In this document: positions 44,192 through 53,235 of the stretch, one piece after another | Layout: each line of letters begins with the position of its first letter | How positions within the stretch are numbered: the stretch's first letter is position 1 | Assembly: GCA_026545765.1 (NCBI GenBank) | Contig: CM048841.1 | Span: 64,307,354 to 64,371,353, forward strand | Length of the DNA: 64,000 bases | Direction: 5' to 3' | Source: Plantago major | Lineage: Eukaryota > Streptophyta > Magnoliopsida > Lamiales > Plantaginaceae | The notes under the pieces: model-generated | Databases searched by the model: none | Told to the model about the DNA's origin: nothing | The model's input: the letters and a program-made list of their open reading frames with translations, nothing else | Position numbers and translations under genes: made by a program

Positions 44192-45384
44192 TTATCATTT
44201 ATTTACACACCCGATCTTTTGTACGAGGAAAATAAGAAAATTTATCTAATTAAGTTATTTTCAACTTTTTTTCTTTCTTTCTTTTTAATACGACTTTTAG
44301 TAGATCAATGAAATAAAGAGTATAGTTACAATTTGAATTACCTTTCTTTTCTACCGTAAAATGTGAGTTAAGATTAGAAACTATAGGAACCTGAAAGTAC
44401 CATACAATCCGGTTCACATACTCTGTACGTACATCTCTAACAAAAAATTTACATGTTCTTTTGTTGGAAGATATCAGAACAATAGAATTAAACTCAGAAG
44501 CTAACGTTGAGTTTTTTTCAAACTTAACAAATAAAAAACAAGTTAAGCCAAACCAAAGTCAAACCAAACTCTACAAGTCTTTCAAATGACTCTCAAAAAC
44601 TTCAAAACAAGTTAAACCAAACTAAAGTCGGACCAAACTTTATAAAAAGAACATTATCACAAATATTTTGTAATAAATTCACCGATTCAAAAAAAAATAG
44701 ATAAAGACAGTTTGTACGACGATCAAAATTCAATTTTAATCGAGTTATCATTCTCATATTGTTTTCCACGCGGTTAGTTTTAAAGTTTGTTATACAATAA
44801 TAAATAAAAAGGTAAAGTGACAGAAAAAGAGTAGGAAGAGTGTGAGAAAGATGACAAAAATAATATATTTTTTTAATTGTGATTATATATATCATCATAT
44901 AATTGTTATTATTATTACAAAATAATTTCTTGATTCGATTCGATTCAGTTGATTCGATTCGTTCAATTCAATTGATTGAGTTGATTCGATTCCATTCCAT
45001 TCATTGAGTTGATTCGATTCGAAAATTACAGTTGAATAGAACTGAGCATTACTACCTAAGGCTGGAACACTCGCATAAGCCTTGTGAATATCTCCATAGC
45101 TTCTTGAAAAACTTGCATAGAGCTTCCACGAGCATCTCCATAGCTTTGCGTGGAATCTATTTCATATAGTTCAGGGCCGTTAACTATTAACTCTACGGAT
45201 TCTCTTCTTGCTAAGCTTGATTCTGAAATACTTTGTTTTTAAAATTCGTTCGGTTGGCTAACTTTAGTACTGTCGCGTTATATTAATGTTAATACTACAA
45301 TCTAAATTATTAGATCAATTAAAGATTGAATCGCAACCCTTCATTTTTTATTAATATGACATGGCGTCGCACTGTCGCATAATA
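43421..45384. other. Repeat-rich non-coding DNA with CAGTTCAGTT elements and microsatellites
   Basis: 43745-43840 and 44055-44105 carry (CTGAA)n / (TTCAG)n arrays, the first being the inverse of 31735-31830. 44106-44195 is a compound (ATT)n(GTT)n(AAT)n(ATT)n microsatellite that can fold on itself. 44930-45030 has GATTCGATTC arrays. No gene is present. Confidence 0.6.
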
Positions 45385-45995
45385 AGGTCATACTATGTCG
45401 CATAATAATTCAAAATATCATAACGACAAATTACTTAACATCCCATATGTTTTAAACTTAATAAAATATACCCAAAAAAGTTTAAAACCATCCCTACATC
45501 ATTCAAAATTAACAAAACACTCCAAAGAAATAAAAATTAATAATAATTTTTTTTACCGGAGCTCCGCTTCCATAGAGTTTGACCATGGAAGCTCAAGCTT
45601 GTAACCATGGAAGCTCGAGCTTCCATGGACGAAACGCTGTGCTTCCATGGAGTTCGAAGCTCCATGGAAGCTAAAGCTCTGGAAGCATTTTTCGAAAAAA
45701 AATTAAAAGAATAAATTCCGGTGACCGGAGCTCCGGACACCATGGTGGTGGTGTATTGATGATGGAGGTGGTGGTGGTGGTGAGGTTTGGATAAGAAAGA
45801 GACATTAAAGCTTAAAATGTAAACTTAACATTTAGGGGGTGAGTGTTGCAGTGTGTAATTTGTATTTCCAAAATTATTTAAATTATTAAAAGCTTTTTAT
45901 AAATTAATTTTTAATTATTTGATTATGTCACTTGTTAGATTAATTTATAATGGTGTACTAAGATTAGTACAATGCGACATAGTAGTGTAATTAGC
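45385..45995. mobile_element. Possible MITE-like element with a dense palindrome core
   Basis: CATACTATGTCGCATAATAA on the left is matched by the inverse of the right flank, CACTACTATGTCGCATTGTA, suggesting inverted termini about 600 bp apart. The core (45545-45745) holds six CCATGG sites and repeated GGAAGCTC words. No transposase and no definite duplication was found. Confidence 0.45.
45555..45690. repeat. Cluster of GGAAGCTC/CCATGG palindromes
   Basis: CCATGGAAGCTC followed by its exact inverse GAGCTTCCATGG forms a perfect 24-bp palindrome at 45605-45628. Just downstream GCTTCCATGGAG and CTCCATGGAAGC form a 12-bp stem with a 7-base loop (about 45640-45670). Further half copies flank them. 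Confidence 0.9.
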
Positions 45996-46054
45996 CTAGC
46001 CCTTGTAACATTTATTGATGTTAATTGGTTGCTAACAAAATATTTACAAACCAT

Positions 46055-46351
46055 TACTCCCTCCGTGTCGGAAAACTTCATATATTAAAATTGGCGCGTA
46101 GTTTTAGATGAAAATTTAAAGTAGTGATAAAAAAATGAATATGATGGGAAAAATGTACTTTTAGGGGAAAAATGTGTAGTTTATATGTAAAGTTGAAATT
46201 GTTTATTATTTATTGGATGTTTAATAACTTGTTTTTTTTAGTAATGTATAAAGTTATGTAGGACGGGTTAAAATGACACATGTTTGAAGTTTTACAGAAT
46301 GTGTTAAATTAAAATGTCAAATGTTTGAAATTCTGCCGGACGAATGGAATA
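46055..46351. mobile_element. Stowaway-type MITE
   Basis: Left TACTCCCTCCGTGTCGG is matched by the inverse of the right end, TATTCCATTCGTCCGG. The body is clearly homologous to the element at 50212-50456 (CTTCATATATTA, GTAAAGTTGA, TTTAGTAATGTATAAAG), with a ~50-bp extension near its right end. Confidence 0.8.
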
Positions 46352-46604
46352 GAAGAGACCCGAATTAAAGTGGGACATGAGAGACGGACTATTACCGCCT
46401 GTTTGGCATTCATTTAAAACGGACTATTCATCTTTTAAAATGTTTCAGGGTATTTGTTTTGTATCTTCTATAGTTTTTCTCCACTAAACAATCATCATTC
46501 TTTTCCTACCCTACTTTTACTTCCTCTTTACTTTTTTTTATCAAACTAACAATCATAAATCAATCAAACAACATTTAAACCAATCAAATAACCTTAAAAA
46601 ATAT

Positions 46605-47106
46605 TAGGGTTGTTAACGAGCCGAGCCGAGCTTTGGCTTAATGGATCAGTGATCCTCAGAATTTCAGGTCTGCTCGTGATCGGCTCGTGATCGTCGAACT
46701 TTTCATAATCGTGCTCGTGATCAGCTCGTTAAAAATATCGAGTTGCTTGCGAGCAGCTCGATAAGCTCGACTTGCTTTTGCTCGTGAGTGCTCGACTCAT
46801 TAAAGCTCGAAAATGAACTCATTTGTTTTAAATTTTACACAGTTTTAATTTTTAGATAGCTTAAGTTAGGAGCTACGGTTTTTACTTTTTATTTATGTAT
46901 ATGTAAATAAATAAATTTAAATATATATTAAATTAATTATTGTTCACGAGCAGCTTGCAAGCTTCGATCATTTTGTCAGGGTGATCGATTCAAGCTCGAC
47001 AATGAGACGAGCTTGCTCGCGAGCAAACTTGCGTTGACCGATCTCGAGCTCGATCTGAGTGTTGACTGGGCTTTTTCCCGAGCGGCTTGATTCCCTAACA
47101 CCCCTA
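46605..47106. mobile_element. hAT-like MITE with GCTCG subterminal repeats, exact 8-bp TSD
   Basis: Ends TAGGGTTGTTAACGAGCCG and, inverted, TAGGGGTGTTAGGGAATCAA; flanked by AAAAATAT on both sides (46597-46604 and 47107-47114). GAGCTCG/GCTCGTGATCG words fill both subterminal zones. 502 bp, no transposase. A different hAT family from the GGGCC-rich one at 37793. Confidence 0.9.
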
Positions 47107-47193
47107 AAAAATATCAAACACGTCACTTCTTTCTTACACACATCACTTTATTCTTACACACCCAATAAATTTTTAACTCTATTCCAAACACCA

Positions 47194-47471
47194 TACTCTC
47201 TCCGTTCTATTAAAAACTTCCCAACTTTCCTTTTTAGCTATTTCGTTAGAAACTTTCTAACCCCAAAAAAGGAAAGTTTTTATCCCACTATCTAATTCTT
47301 TATTATTTATCTTTTCTAGTTTATCATCATTTTATTCACACTTTTACTTACTTTATCACTCACTTTCAACTTTATCAATATACTAACACTCACAAACTAA
47401 TATTTAACTAATTTTTCTTAAACCAAGATAAAGTAGCTCCTTAGAAAGCTTTTAATGGACCGAAAGAAGTA
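47194..47471. mobile_element. Stowaway-type MITE (278 bp)
   Basis: Left TACTCTCTCCGTTCTATTAA and inverted right TACTTCTTTCGGTCCATTAA are partners; TA dinucleotides at both ends fit the TA target. Confidence 0.8.
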
Positions 47472-47556
47472 TTTTATAACTCACATTTAACTCAGTTACT
47501 ATTTATAAACTAAAATTTTGAATTAAGTCACTTTTTTTACCCTATACCAAACAGTC

Positions 47557-48527
47557 AGTTAGTTTTCACCCCACCCGAAAAAAACCTTATATTGTATATA
47601 ATTTTGTCAAAAAAATTAAATCCTGACATTCCATTAATGTTTTTCGAAATAAAGTCGGTCCCACCAGTCTTATTCTCTAATATTTGATCTCAGCTTCTGA
47701 ATAAAAGAAATCTTATGTGGGTCTTGAAATGTCGGAAAGTGCATGATTCGAAACATCAGAAAACAACATGAATCCATAGTTTGTGTCCAAGTGTTGCAAC
47801 TTATAGAGATGGTTTAAATTTTGATTTCAATTGATTCGAAAGAGAAGAAAGGTAAAAGTAGTTGGTGAATTGAAAACGTGTAAAATTGAAGACTAGAAAC
47901 ATCCTGGAAACTCACCCAACCTCCACCACTCGCTCCAGCCTACCAAACAGTAGCTACTATACACTGTAGTAGAAGCTAAGCAGCTTAACTACTCATCACT
48001 GGACAGCATTATTTTTTTTTTTCCTTTTTGAAATTGATATGATTTTGTTCACGAAATTAATTTGAAACATGTTTGATAGTACTACACGACTCTTTAGCTG
48101 TTACAAGTGAAGTCCACGAAGGGCAAATATTCCAAATAAAATGGAAACATAAGTTACTAGTCCTACGACAAGGCATGTCTGTCGAATTTGTTCGACCAAA
48201 AGTCTGTTTACTTGCTTACTTAGCAAGATAGCCTGCGACAATGTTTTCTTCTTGGTACGCAAAAAAATATTATCACTTTGTCCATGTCGTCCATGAACAG
48301 TCGTGCCTCCTCAAGTATGACATGCTTGTGTGGTGTGGCTACTCTCTTCTTATGTAAACAAGCTATCAAAATATGACTGCATTATACTTTATCACAACTC
48401 CCTCTGCCTCAAATCACATGTCAGATTTTCATTTTATCGTTTTCATATTTAAATACGCAAGTTAGTATCAACTTAATAATGAATTACAAATGAAAATTAA
48501 AAATTTACTAATTCTACCATCATAATG
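47557..48527. other. Intergenic DNA, no gene seen
   Basis: CTCCCTCTGCCTCAAATCAC (48398-48417) looks like another Stowaway left end, apparently without its right half. Nothing coding was recognised. Confidence 0.45.
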
Positions 48528-48782
48528 TACTTCATATGTCTCGGGAAAATAGCTTTTCGTTTACTTTTTTTGGGACAAAATAAGGTATATATTACTTTTG
48601 AATAAAATTGTACTAATTGATGTTTTAAGTTAGAAGTTGAATAAAATAATTTTAGTGGGTTTAATTTTGAGTAAATTTAATGTTAAAGTTAGATGAATAA
48701 TTGTCAAAAAAAGAATTGAGAATTTTTGTTTGGAATATAAAAAATGATAAAATGGAAAGTTATTCTCGGGATGAAGGAAGTA
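48528..48782. mobile_element. Stowaway-type MITE (255 bp)
   Basis: Left TACTTCATATGTCTCGGGAA and inverted right TACTTCCTTCATCCCGAGAA pair well, with TA at both ends. Confidence 0.75.
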
Positions 48783-49310
48783 ACGGTTAATTTGTAGGTA
48801 AAACTTTTCTTTTTAAACATTAAACAATTTATCAACACCCAATTTCAACATATAAAGCATACAAACAGTGATCTCAACAAATACAAAAATTACAACTCTA
48901 AAAATTAACAAGTGTTAGCGCACATTCAAACTAAATGTGATATGTACAAATGAGTCACTATCCACGAACCCGCGATCCAAGAATGGTCAGGGAGAATTCA
49001 ATTTCTGACAAAAGCCACGGACGCCATCGTAAGTCGAGGAGATCGCACCTCTAAACAACACTAGGATACCGACCTCCTATGATTGAAATAGAGAATTGAT
49101 CTTAACTCTCACAAGGCACTTATCAGTGTTTTGGTCGCACCGACCCTATCCAAACAGGTTCGGCCACACCTATTACTAAGGAAGGATTATCTACTAAGGA
49201 GAAAGACCACGACGGATCAAGACCGGCCTCTGGAAGAACTGACCTCCTACGATCCTAGGCCGCCGCGTGGTCTAAACGTGCCACCTTACTACGACTACAC
49301 GTGTCAGGAG

Positions 49311-49599
49311 TGTAACGACCCGACCACTAATGGGTCGGTGTGGTTACTCATGGGCAGCTCTCCGGGTGATATGCTGGCCCTACTGTACCAACACATTTCC
49401 TTTCCCGCACACTTTATCCTCACTCTTGCGCGGTCCAGGAGACTTCCTAGTTGGTCACACATCTTAAGATTGCTCCAGAGCAAGCACGCTTAACTCTAAA
49501 GTTCTTATAGATGGATTCCCGAAAAGAAAGGTGCACCTTGTTGGTATGAGTAGCGTTCTCAATCCCTTCGGACTTGACTTGAAACTGTGGGGTGTTACA
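49311..49599 (-). mobile_element. Cassandra-type TRIM solo LTR carrying a 5S rRNA-like sequence
   Basis: Termini TGTAACGACCC and, inverted, TGTAACACCCC. It is flanked by AGGAG (49306-49310) and AGGAC (49600-49604), 4 of 5 equal. On the minus strand 49436-49520 reads GAACTTTAGAGTTAAGCGTG, then CTTG, and further GTGTGACCAACTAGGAAGTC, the core of plant 5S rRNA (GAACTCCGCAGTTAAGCGTG; GGGTGACCTCCTGGGAAGTC). 5S-containing LTRs define Cassandra elements, whose LTRs are transcribed by pol III. Length 289 bp fits the family. No internal domain or second LTR is present. Confidence 0.85.
49436..49520 (-). ncRNA. 5S rRNA-derived segment with internal pol III promoter boxes
   Basis: The A box (AGTTAAGCGTGCTTG) is intact. 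The C-box region is diverged (AGATGTGTGACC in place of GGATGGGTGACC). It is a relic inside the Cassandra LTR, not a functional ribosomal gene, because it lacks the correct 5' and 3' ends of 5S rRNA. Confidence 0.75.
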
Positions 49600-50211
49600 A
49601 GGACCTAATTGAACCGACCAAACTCCGAGCAAGTCAGAGGCTTGTCCCCCGGAGTACATCCTATATATAGGAGCGCATTTACTCCACATCAAGTAAGTCA
49701 ACTACCTGCAATATACTACTCTCTAGTCTACTCGGACACCTACTTGACCGACAAGACAAGTTGAATCTTAGAAAAACTGCAAAAAACGGTCCAACCCCTT
49801 ACCTACTTTTGCATGCAGAATATATTCAAAGATCCTCGTACGATTATTAACATTACCTAAGCTTTAAAGTTGATATTTCTGAGCTAAAAGACTTTACCGT
49901 TTTTATAATTACATCAAAATGTATCTCATTTTTATTTGTTACTTAAATTTATGTATGTTCACCATCTATTAGTTATTTGTACACTCTATATGACTTGTAC
50001 ACAAATTTAAGCACAAGTACAAAAATGATTCGGGCAGACCTAGGATTTCAACCTCGAGGACAAAATTATATACATGAGATTTTTCCGAAGGTTGTGGGGG
50101 GGGGAGGGCGAAATTTAAAATTTTCGAAAATATTAACTATAAATTTTTTTTCCTAAGTTCACCCCATGCCCCCTAGGCCTGTTCCTGAATAATGTAGAAA
50201 TGTAATTCAAG
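49600..50211. other. Intergenic DNA, no gene seen
   Basis: Right part of the putative LTR host, then AT-rich DNA with a G-run at 50097-50105. Nothing coding. Confidence 0.45.
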
Positions 50212-50456
50212 TACTCCTTCCGTCCCAAAGAATTTCATATATTAGGGTTAGCGCAGAGTTTTATGCGAAAACTTAAAGTAATGATAAAGTACGAAAAAAG
50301 TGTACTTTGAACGGCAAAATGTATAATTTGTGTGTAAAGTTGATATTATTTATTATTTGTTGAGTGTGAGGTAACTTCCTTTTTTAGTAATGTATGAAGT
50401 TCTACGGGACGATTAAAAACGACAAATATATGAAGTTTTGCGGGACGGAGGGAGTA
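50212..50456. mobile_element. Stowaway-type MITE, well preserved (245 bp)
   Basis: TACTCCTTCCGTCCCAAAG at the left and GCGGGACGGAGGGAGTA at the right are near-perfect inverses, with TA at both ends. Closely related to 46055-46351. It lies about 540 bp upstream of the aspartic protease start, inside its likely 5' regulatory region. Confidence 0.9.
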
Positions 50457-50632
50457 TCGATTGATTGACATTTGACACTCACTTGAGATACATGCACGAC
50501 TTTGGTATTGAAATTAAATGTGAGAATTGGTGGGATGAGCGCCGAGAAAAGAAAAGTTAAGTAGAGAAAGCTGGAAAACCGCGTTATCTATCATCTAGTG
50601 TCCTTTTCGCCCATTCCCTTCATCCCATGCCT

Positions 50633-50643
50633 TGAATATAAGT
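50633..50643 (+). promoter_or_regulatory. Putative TATA box of the aspartic protease gene
   Basis: GAATATAAGTA lies about 115 bp before the chosen ATG and is followed by a CT/CACTT-rich leader (50690-50715) and an A/C-rich stretch typical of plant 5' UTRs. Confidence 0.45.
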
Positions 50644-50753
50644 ACTACTATCGCACCACACCTCAACCCAACTACTCACACAAAAATCTTCACTTTCACT
50701 TCACTTCACTTCACACAACACAAAAGAAAACAAAACAAAACAAAACCAAAGCA

Positions 50754-52121
50754 ATGTCACTCTCTTCTTCACTTCCTCTCTTCCTTGTCCAACTATTCAT
50801 CCTCTTCAACCTGTCAACCCAATCACACCATCACCACCACAAAACCAACGGCAAACTCTCACTCTCCTTCCCACTCACCTCAACTCCACTCTCCAAATCC
50901 TCCACATCCATCTTCCTCTCTTCACTCACTTCCAACACCAACAACAAAACATGGCTAAGCAAATCCAAATCCAACATCTCATCATCATCACCACCAAAAT
51001 TCAACTACAACGACAAAACCTCCTTCAAATACTCCATGGCCTTGATCGTCTCTCTCCCAATCGGCACTCCGCCCCAATCCCAACCCATGGTCCTCGACAC
51101 AGGCTCACAGCTCTCATGGATCCAGTGCCATCGCAACAGATCCCCAAAACTACCAATCACACCCTTCGATCCTTCTCTCTCCTCAACCTTCTCTCTCCTC
51201 CCATGTAACCACCCGGTTTGCAAACCCCGAATTCCCGATTACACCCTCCCCACCAACTGCGACGACAAGCGTCTCTGCCACTACTCCTACTTCTACGCCG
51301 ATGGGACTTTCGCCGAGGGCAATTTGGTCCGAGAGAGATTCACTTTCCCCAATTCCAGAACTACCCCTCCCTTGATCCTCGGCTGCGCCTCCGATTCGGG
51401 TGAAGAGGAGGGCATTTTGGGAATGAGCCAAGGTAGATTGTCATTCGTTTCGCAAGCCAAAGTCCCACGGTTTTCTTACTGCGTGCCTGTGCGTCAAGCG
51501 AGTGACAAAATTAACCCCACTGGCACTTTTTACCTCGGTCAAAATCCAAACGCTCGTAATTTTAAATATATTGGCCTCTTGACTGTTCCTGGTAGTCAAC
51601 GCATGCCTAATTTTGACCCCTTGGCTTACACTGTCGGATTGGTTGCGATTAAAATTGGAGGGAACAACTTGGAGATACCCGCTTCCGCTTTTCGGCCGGA
51701 TGCGGGCGGGTCGGGCCAGACTATTATTGATTCGGGCACACAATACACGTTTTTAGTGGACCAGGCGTACGAGAAAGTTAGGGCCCAAGTTGTTAGGTTA
51801 GCGGGGCCGAAATTAAAGAAGGGGTACGTTTTCGGGGGTGCTTTGGACATGTGCTTTGATGGGAACCCGGTTGAGATCGGACGGTTAATAGGCGATATGG
51901 CGTTTGTTTTTGGGAACGGAGTTGAGATTACGATTGATAAGGGGAGGATTTTGGACAATGTGGAAGGTGGAGTTCGTTGCGTTGCGATTGGGCGGTCTGA
52001 TTCGCTTAATATTGCGAGTAATATTATTGGGAACTTTCATCAGCAGAATCTCTGGGTTGAGTTTGATTTGGTTCATCGACGAGTAGGGTTTGGATCAGCT
52101 GATTGTAGCAAGTCTGCTTGA
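50754..52121 (+). CDS. Secreted pepsin-like aspartic protease (family A1, PCS1/nepenthesin-type, intronless)
   Basis: A 455-residue A1 endopeptidase that probably acts in the secretory path or cell wall. I start at 50754 (AAGCAATGTC) because it gives a clean signal peptide (MSLSSSLPLFLVQLFILFNL); the frame is open 52 codons further up, but that part looks like leader sequence. A His run and Ser/Lys-rich prosegment follow. The first catalytic box is VLDTGSQLSW (Asp115), with SYFYADGTFAEGNL as flap region; the second is IIDSGTQYTF (Asp326). NIIGNFHQQNLWVEFDL and VGFGSADC form the C-terminal end. Paired cysteines are kept. The closest relatives I recall are Arabidopsis At5g37540/At1g66180, also single-exon and related to PCS1. 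No lesion is seen. Neighbours are all transposons, so context says nothing about its role. Confidence 0.93.
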   Translation: MSLSSSLPLFLVQLFILFNLSTQSHHHHHKTNGKLSLSFPLTSTPLSKSSTSIFLSSLTSNTNNKTWLSKSKSNISSSSPPKFNYNDKTSFKYSMALIVSLPIGTPPQSQPMVLDTGSQLSWIQCHRNRSPKLPITPFDPSLSSTFSLLPCNHPVCKPRIPDYTLPTNCDDKRLCHYSYFYADGTFAEGNLVRERFTFPNSRTTPPLILGCASDSGEEEGILGMSQGRLSFVSQAKVPRFSYCVPVRQASDKINPTGTFYLGQNPNARNFKYIGLLTVPGSQRMPNFDPLAYTVGLVAIKIGGNNLEIPASAFRPDAGGSGQTIIDSGTQYTFLVDQAYEKVRAQVVRLAGPKLKKGYVFGGALDMCFDGNPVEIGRLIGDMAFVFGNGVEITIDKGRILDNVEGGVRCVAIGRSDSLNIASNIIGNFHQQNLWVEFDLVHRRVGFGSADCSKSA

Positions 52122-52170
52122 TGATCTTTAAGTTAAATCTTTGTACATGGTAATCAAAAAATGTAGTAGG

Positions 52171-52176
52171 AATAAA
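52171..52176 (+). terminator. Polyadenylation signal of the aspartic protease gene
   Basis: AATAAA 50 bp after the stop codon, followed by T-rich sequence. Confidence 0.55.
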
Positions 52177-52179
52177 CGT

Positions 52180-53235
52180 TAGTAGTAGTAGTAGTAAATA
52201 GTTTCGGAATGGATTTGTATACTTTTAAACATTTTCCTTAACTGGAGGAGGTTCATTTTTTTATTCTAGTTAAAAGTGGATAATTTCTTGTTTGCGAGTG
52301 TTTGTTTGTACGTGCATTGTCACATTGTGACATGTGAGATTTTTTTGGATCAACAAGGTGTTTAAAATTTAAATTATGGAGTGTTGTTTTGAGATAATGA
52401 AACATATTTGTGTCAAACATATGGTTTTATGTTTCATATAACCTAGTATTTGTTTGATTCACAAATCACAATAACAATCGACCGGAAGCATTGTATCTAA
52501 GTTTGACGGAAGAAGCAAATATTCATTGAACTTGTTGGTAGGGGCACGGCAATGTTAGAGGTGAGGTCCCATTCAAATTCCGAACAACTAATAATTTTCA
52601 AAGAAAGCTATATATGCTTCTATATAAATGGTTAACGCGTTAATTTTTGTTTTAGGACAAGTGTTTTAAGTTTTTAAACAATAATATGCGTTTATGGTAT
52701 TCAAATAAAATTTTAAAAGCTGTGAGAGAACATCATACTTGACTTGATCGCGTGGCTACCATAAATGTATCTCAACAAATCTGGCGACCCCTATAAACTT
52801 GAATTTTTGTTGACATCAAATCGATGTTGATGAGATTTAAAAAGCAGGGTCCCTCGAGTTGGAAATATCTATTTGTTGTCGAGTTGAAAGTTGAGAAGCA
52901 TTTAGAACCATTTACTTCCATCTCAGTTATAGTTAGTGTCCTTTCTGATAATAAAATTGATTTGCCGTGGTCGGTCAAAAATTGAATTCCTTGTTTATAG
53001 TGGTATCCCCACTCCATTTAACCTTTCCTGGACGATTCTTTAATAAAATTGATGAAAGCTAAATACTTTGTCCTTGTTATATGCATGTGGTCTCGATACA
53101 TCTCATTATTCATCACATAAGTTTTTGATGATTTTCCCGATCATATTTCAAACAAAATAACATATAGAACATATATATGTGGGAATTTTAAATATGACGA
53201 GAGGAAAATGGCCTTATATTTATAGCTAATGATAC
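52180..53235. other. 3' flank of the protease gene, no further gene
   Basis: AT-rich, with (AGT)n at 52180-52197. No coding frame or bounded transposon was recognised. Confidence 0.5.

Larger units (their letters stand above)
46395..47556. mobile_element. Possible outer MITE that hosts two nested MITEs
   Basis: GCCTGTTTGGCATTCATTT at the left and the inverse of the right flank, GACTGTTTGGTATAGGGTA, look like partner termini. Joining the outer parts across the nested hAT element gives continuous AT-rich sequence (AATAACCTTAAAAAATATCA). The boundaries are approximate. Confidence 0.4.
48911..49770. mobile_element. Probable LTR of another retroelement, host of the Cassandra insertion
   Basis: It starts near TGTTAGCGCACATTC (48913), is richer in GC than its surroundings, and has a promoter-like CCTATATATAGGAGCGCATT at 49661-49680. 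Removing the Cassandra insert gives continuous sequence CACGTGTCAGGAGGACC-type. The right limit and the lineage are not fixed. Confidence 0.35.

Noticed and set aside
49436-49520. A functional 5S rRNA gene
   Set aside because: Only a diverged core is present, without proper ends, and it lies within LTR termini with a target duplication.
51005-52086. Minus-strand and shifted frames opposite the aspartic protease
   Set aside because: Shadows of the real plus-strand gene, which has full catalytic motifs.
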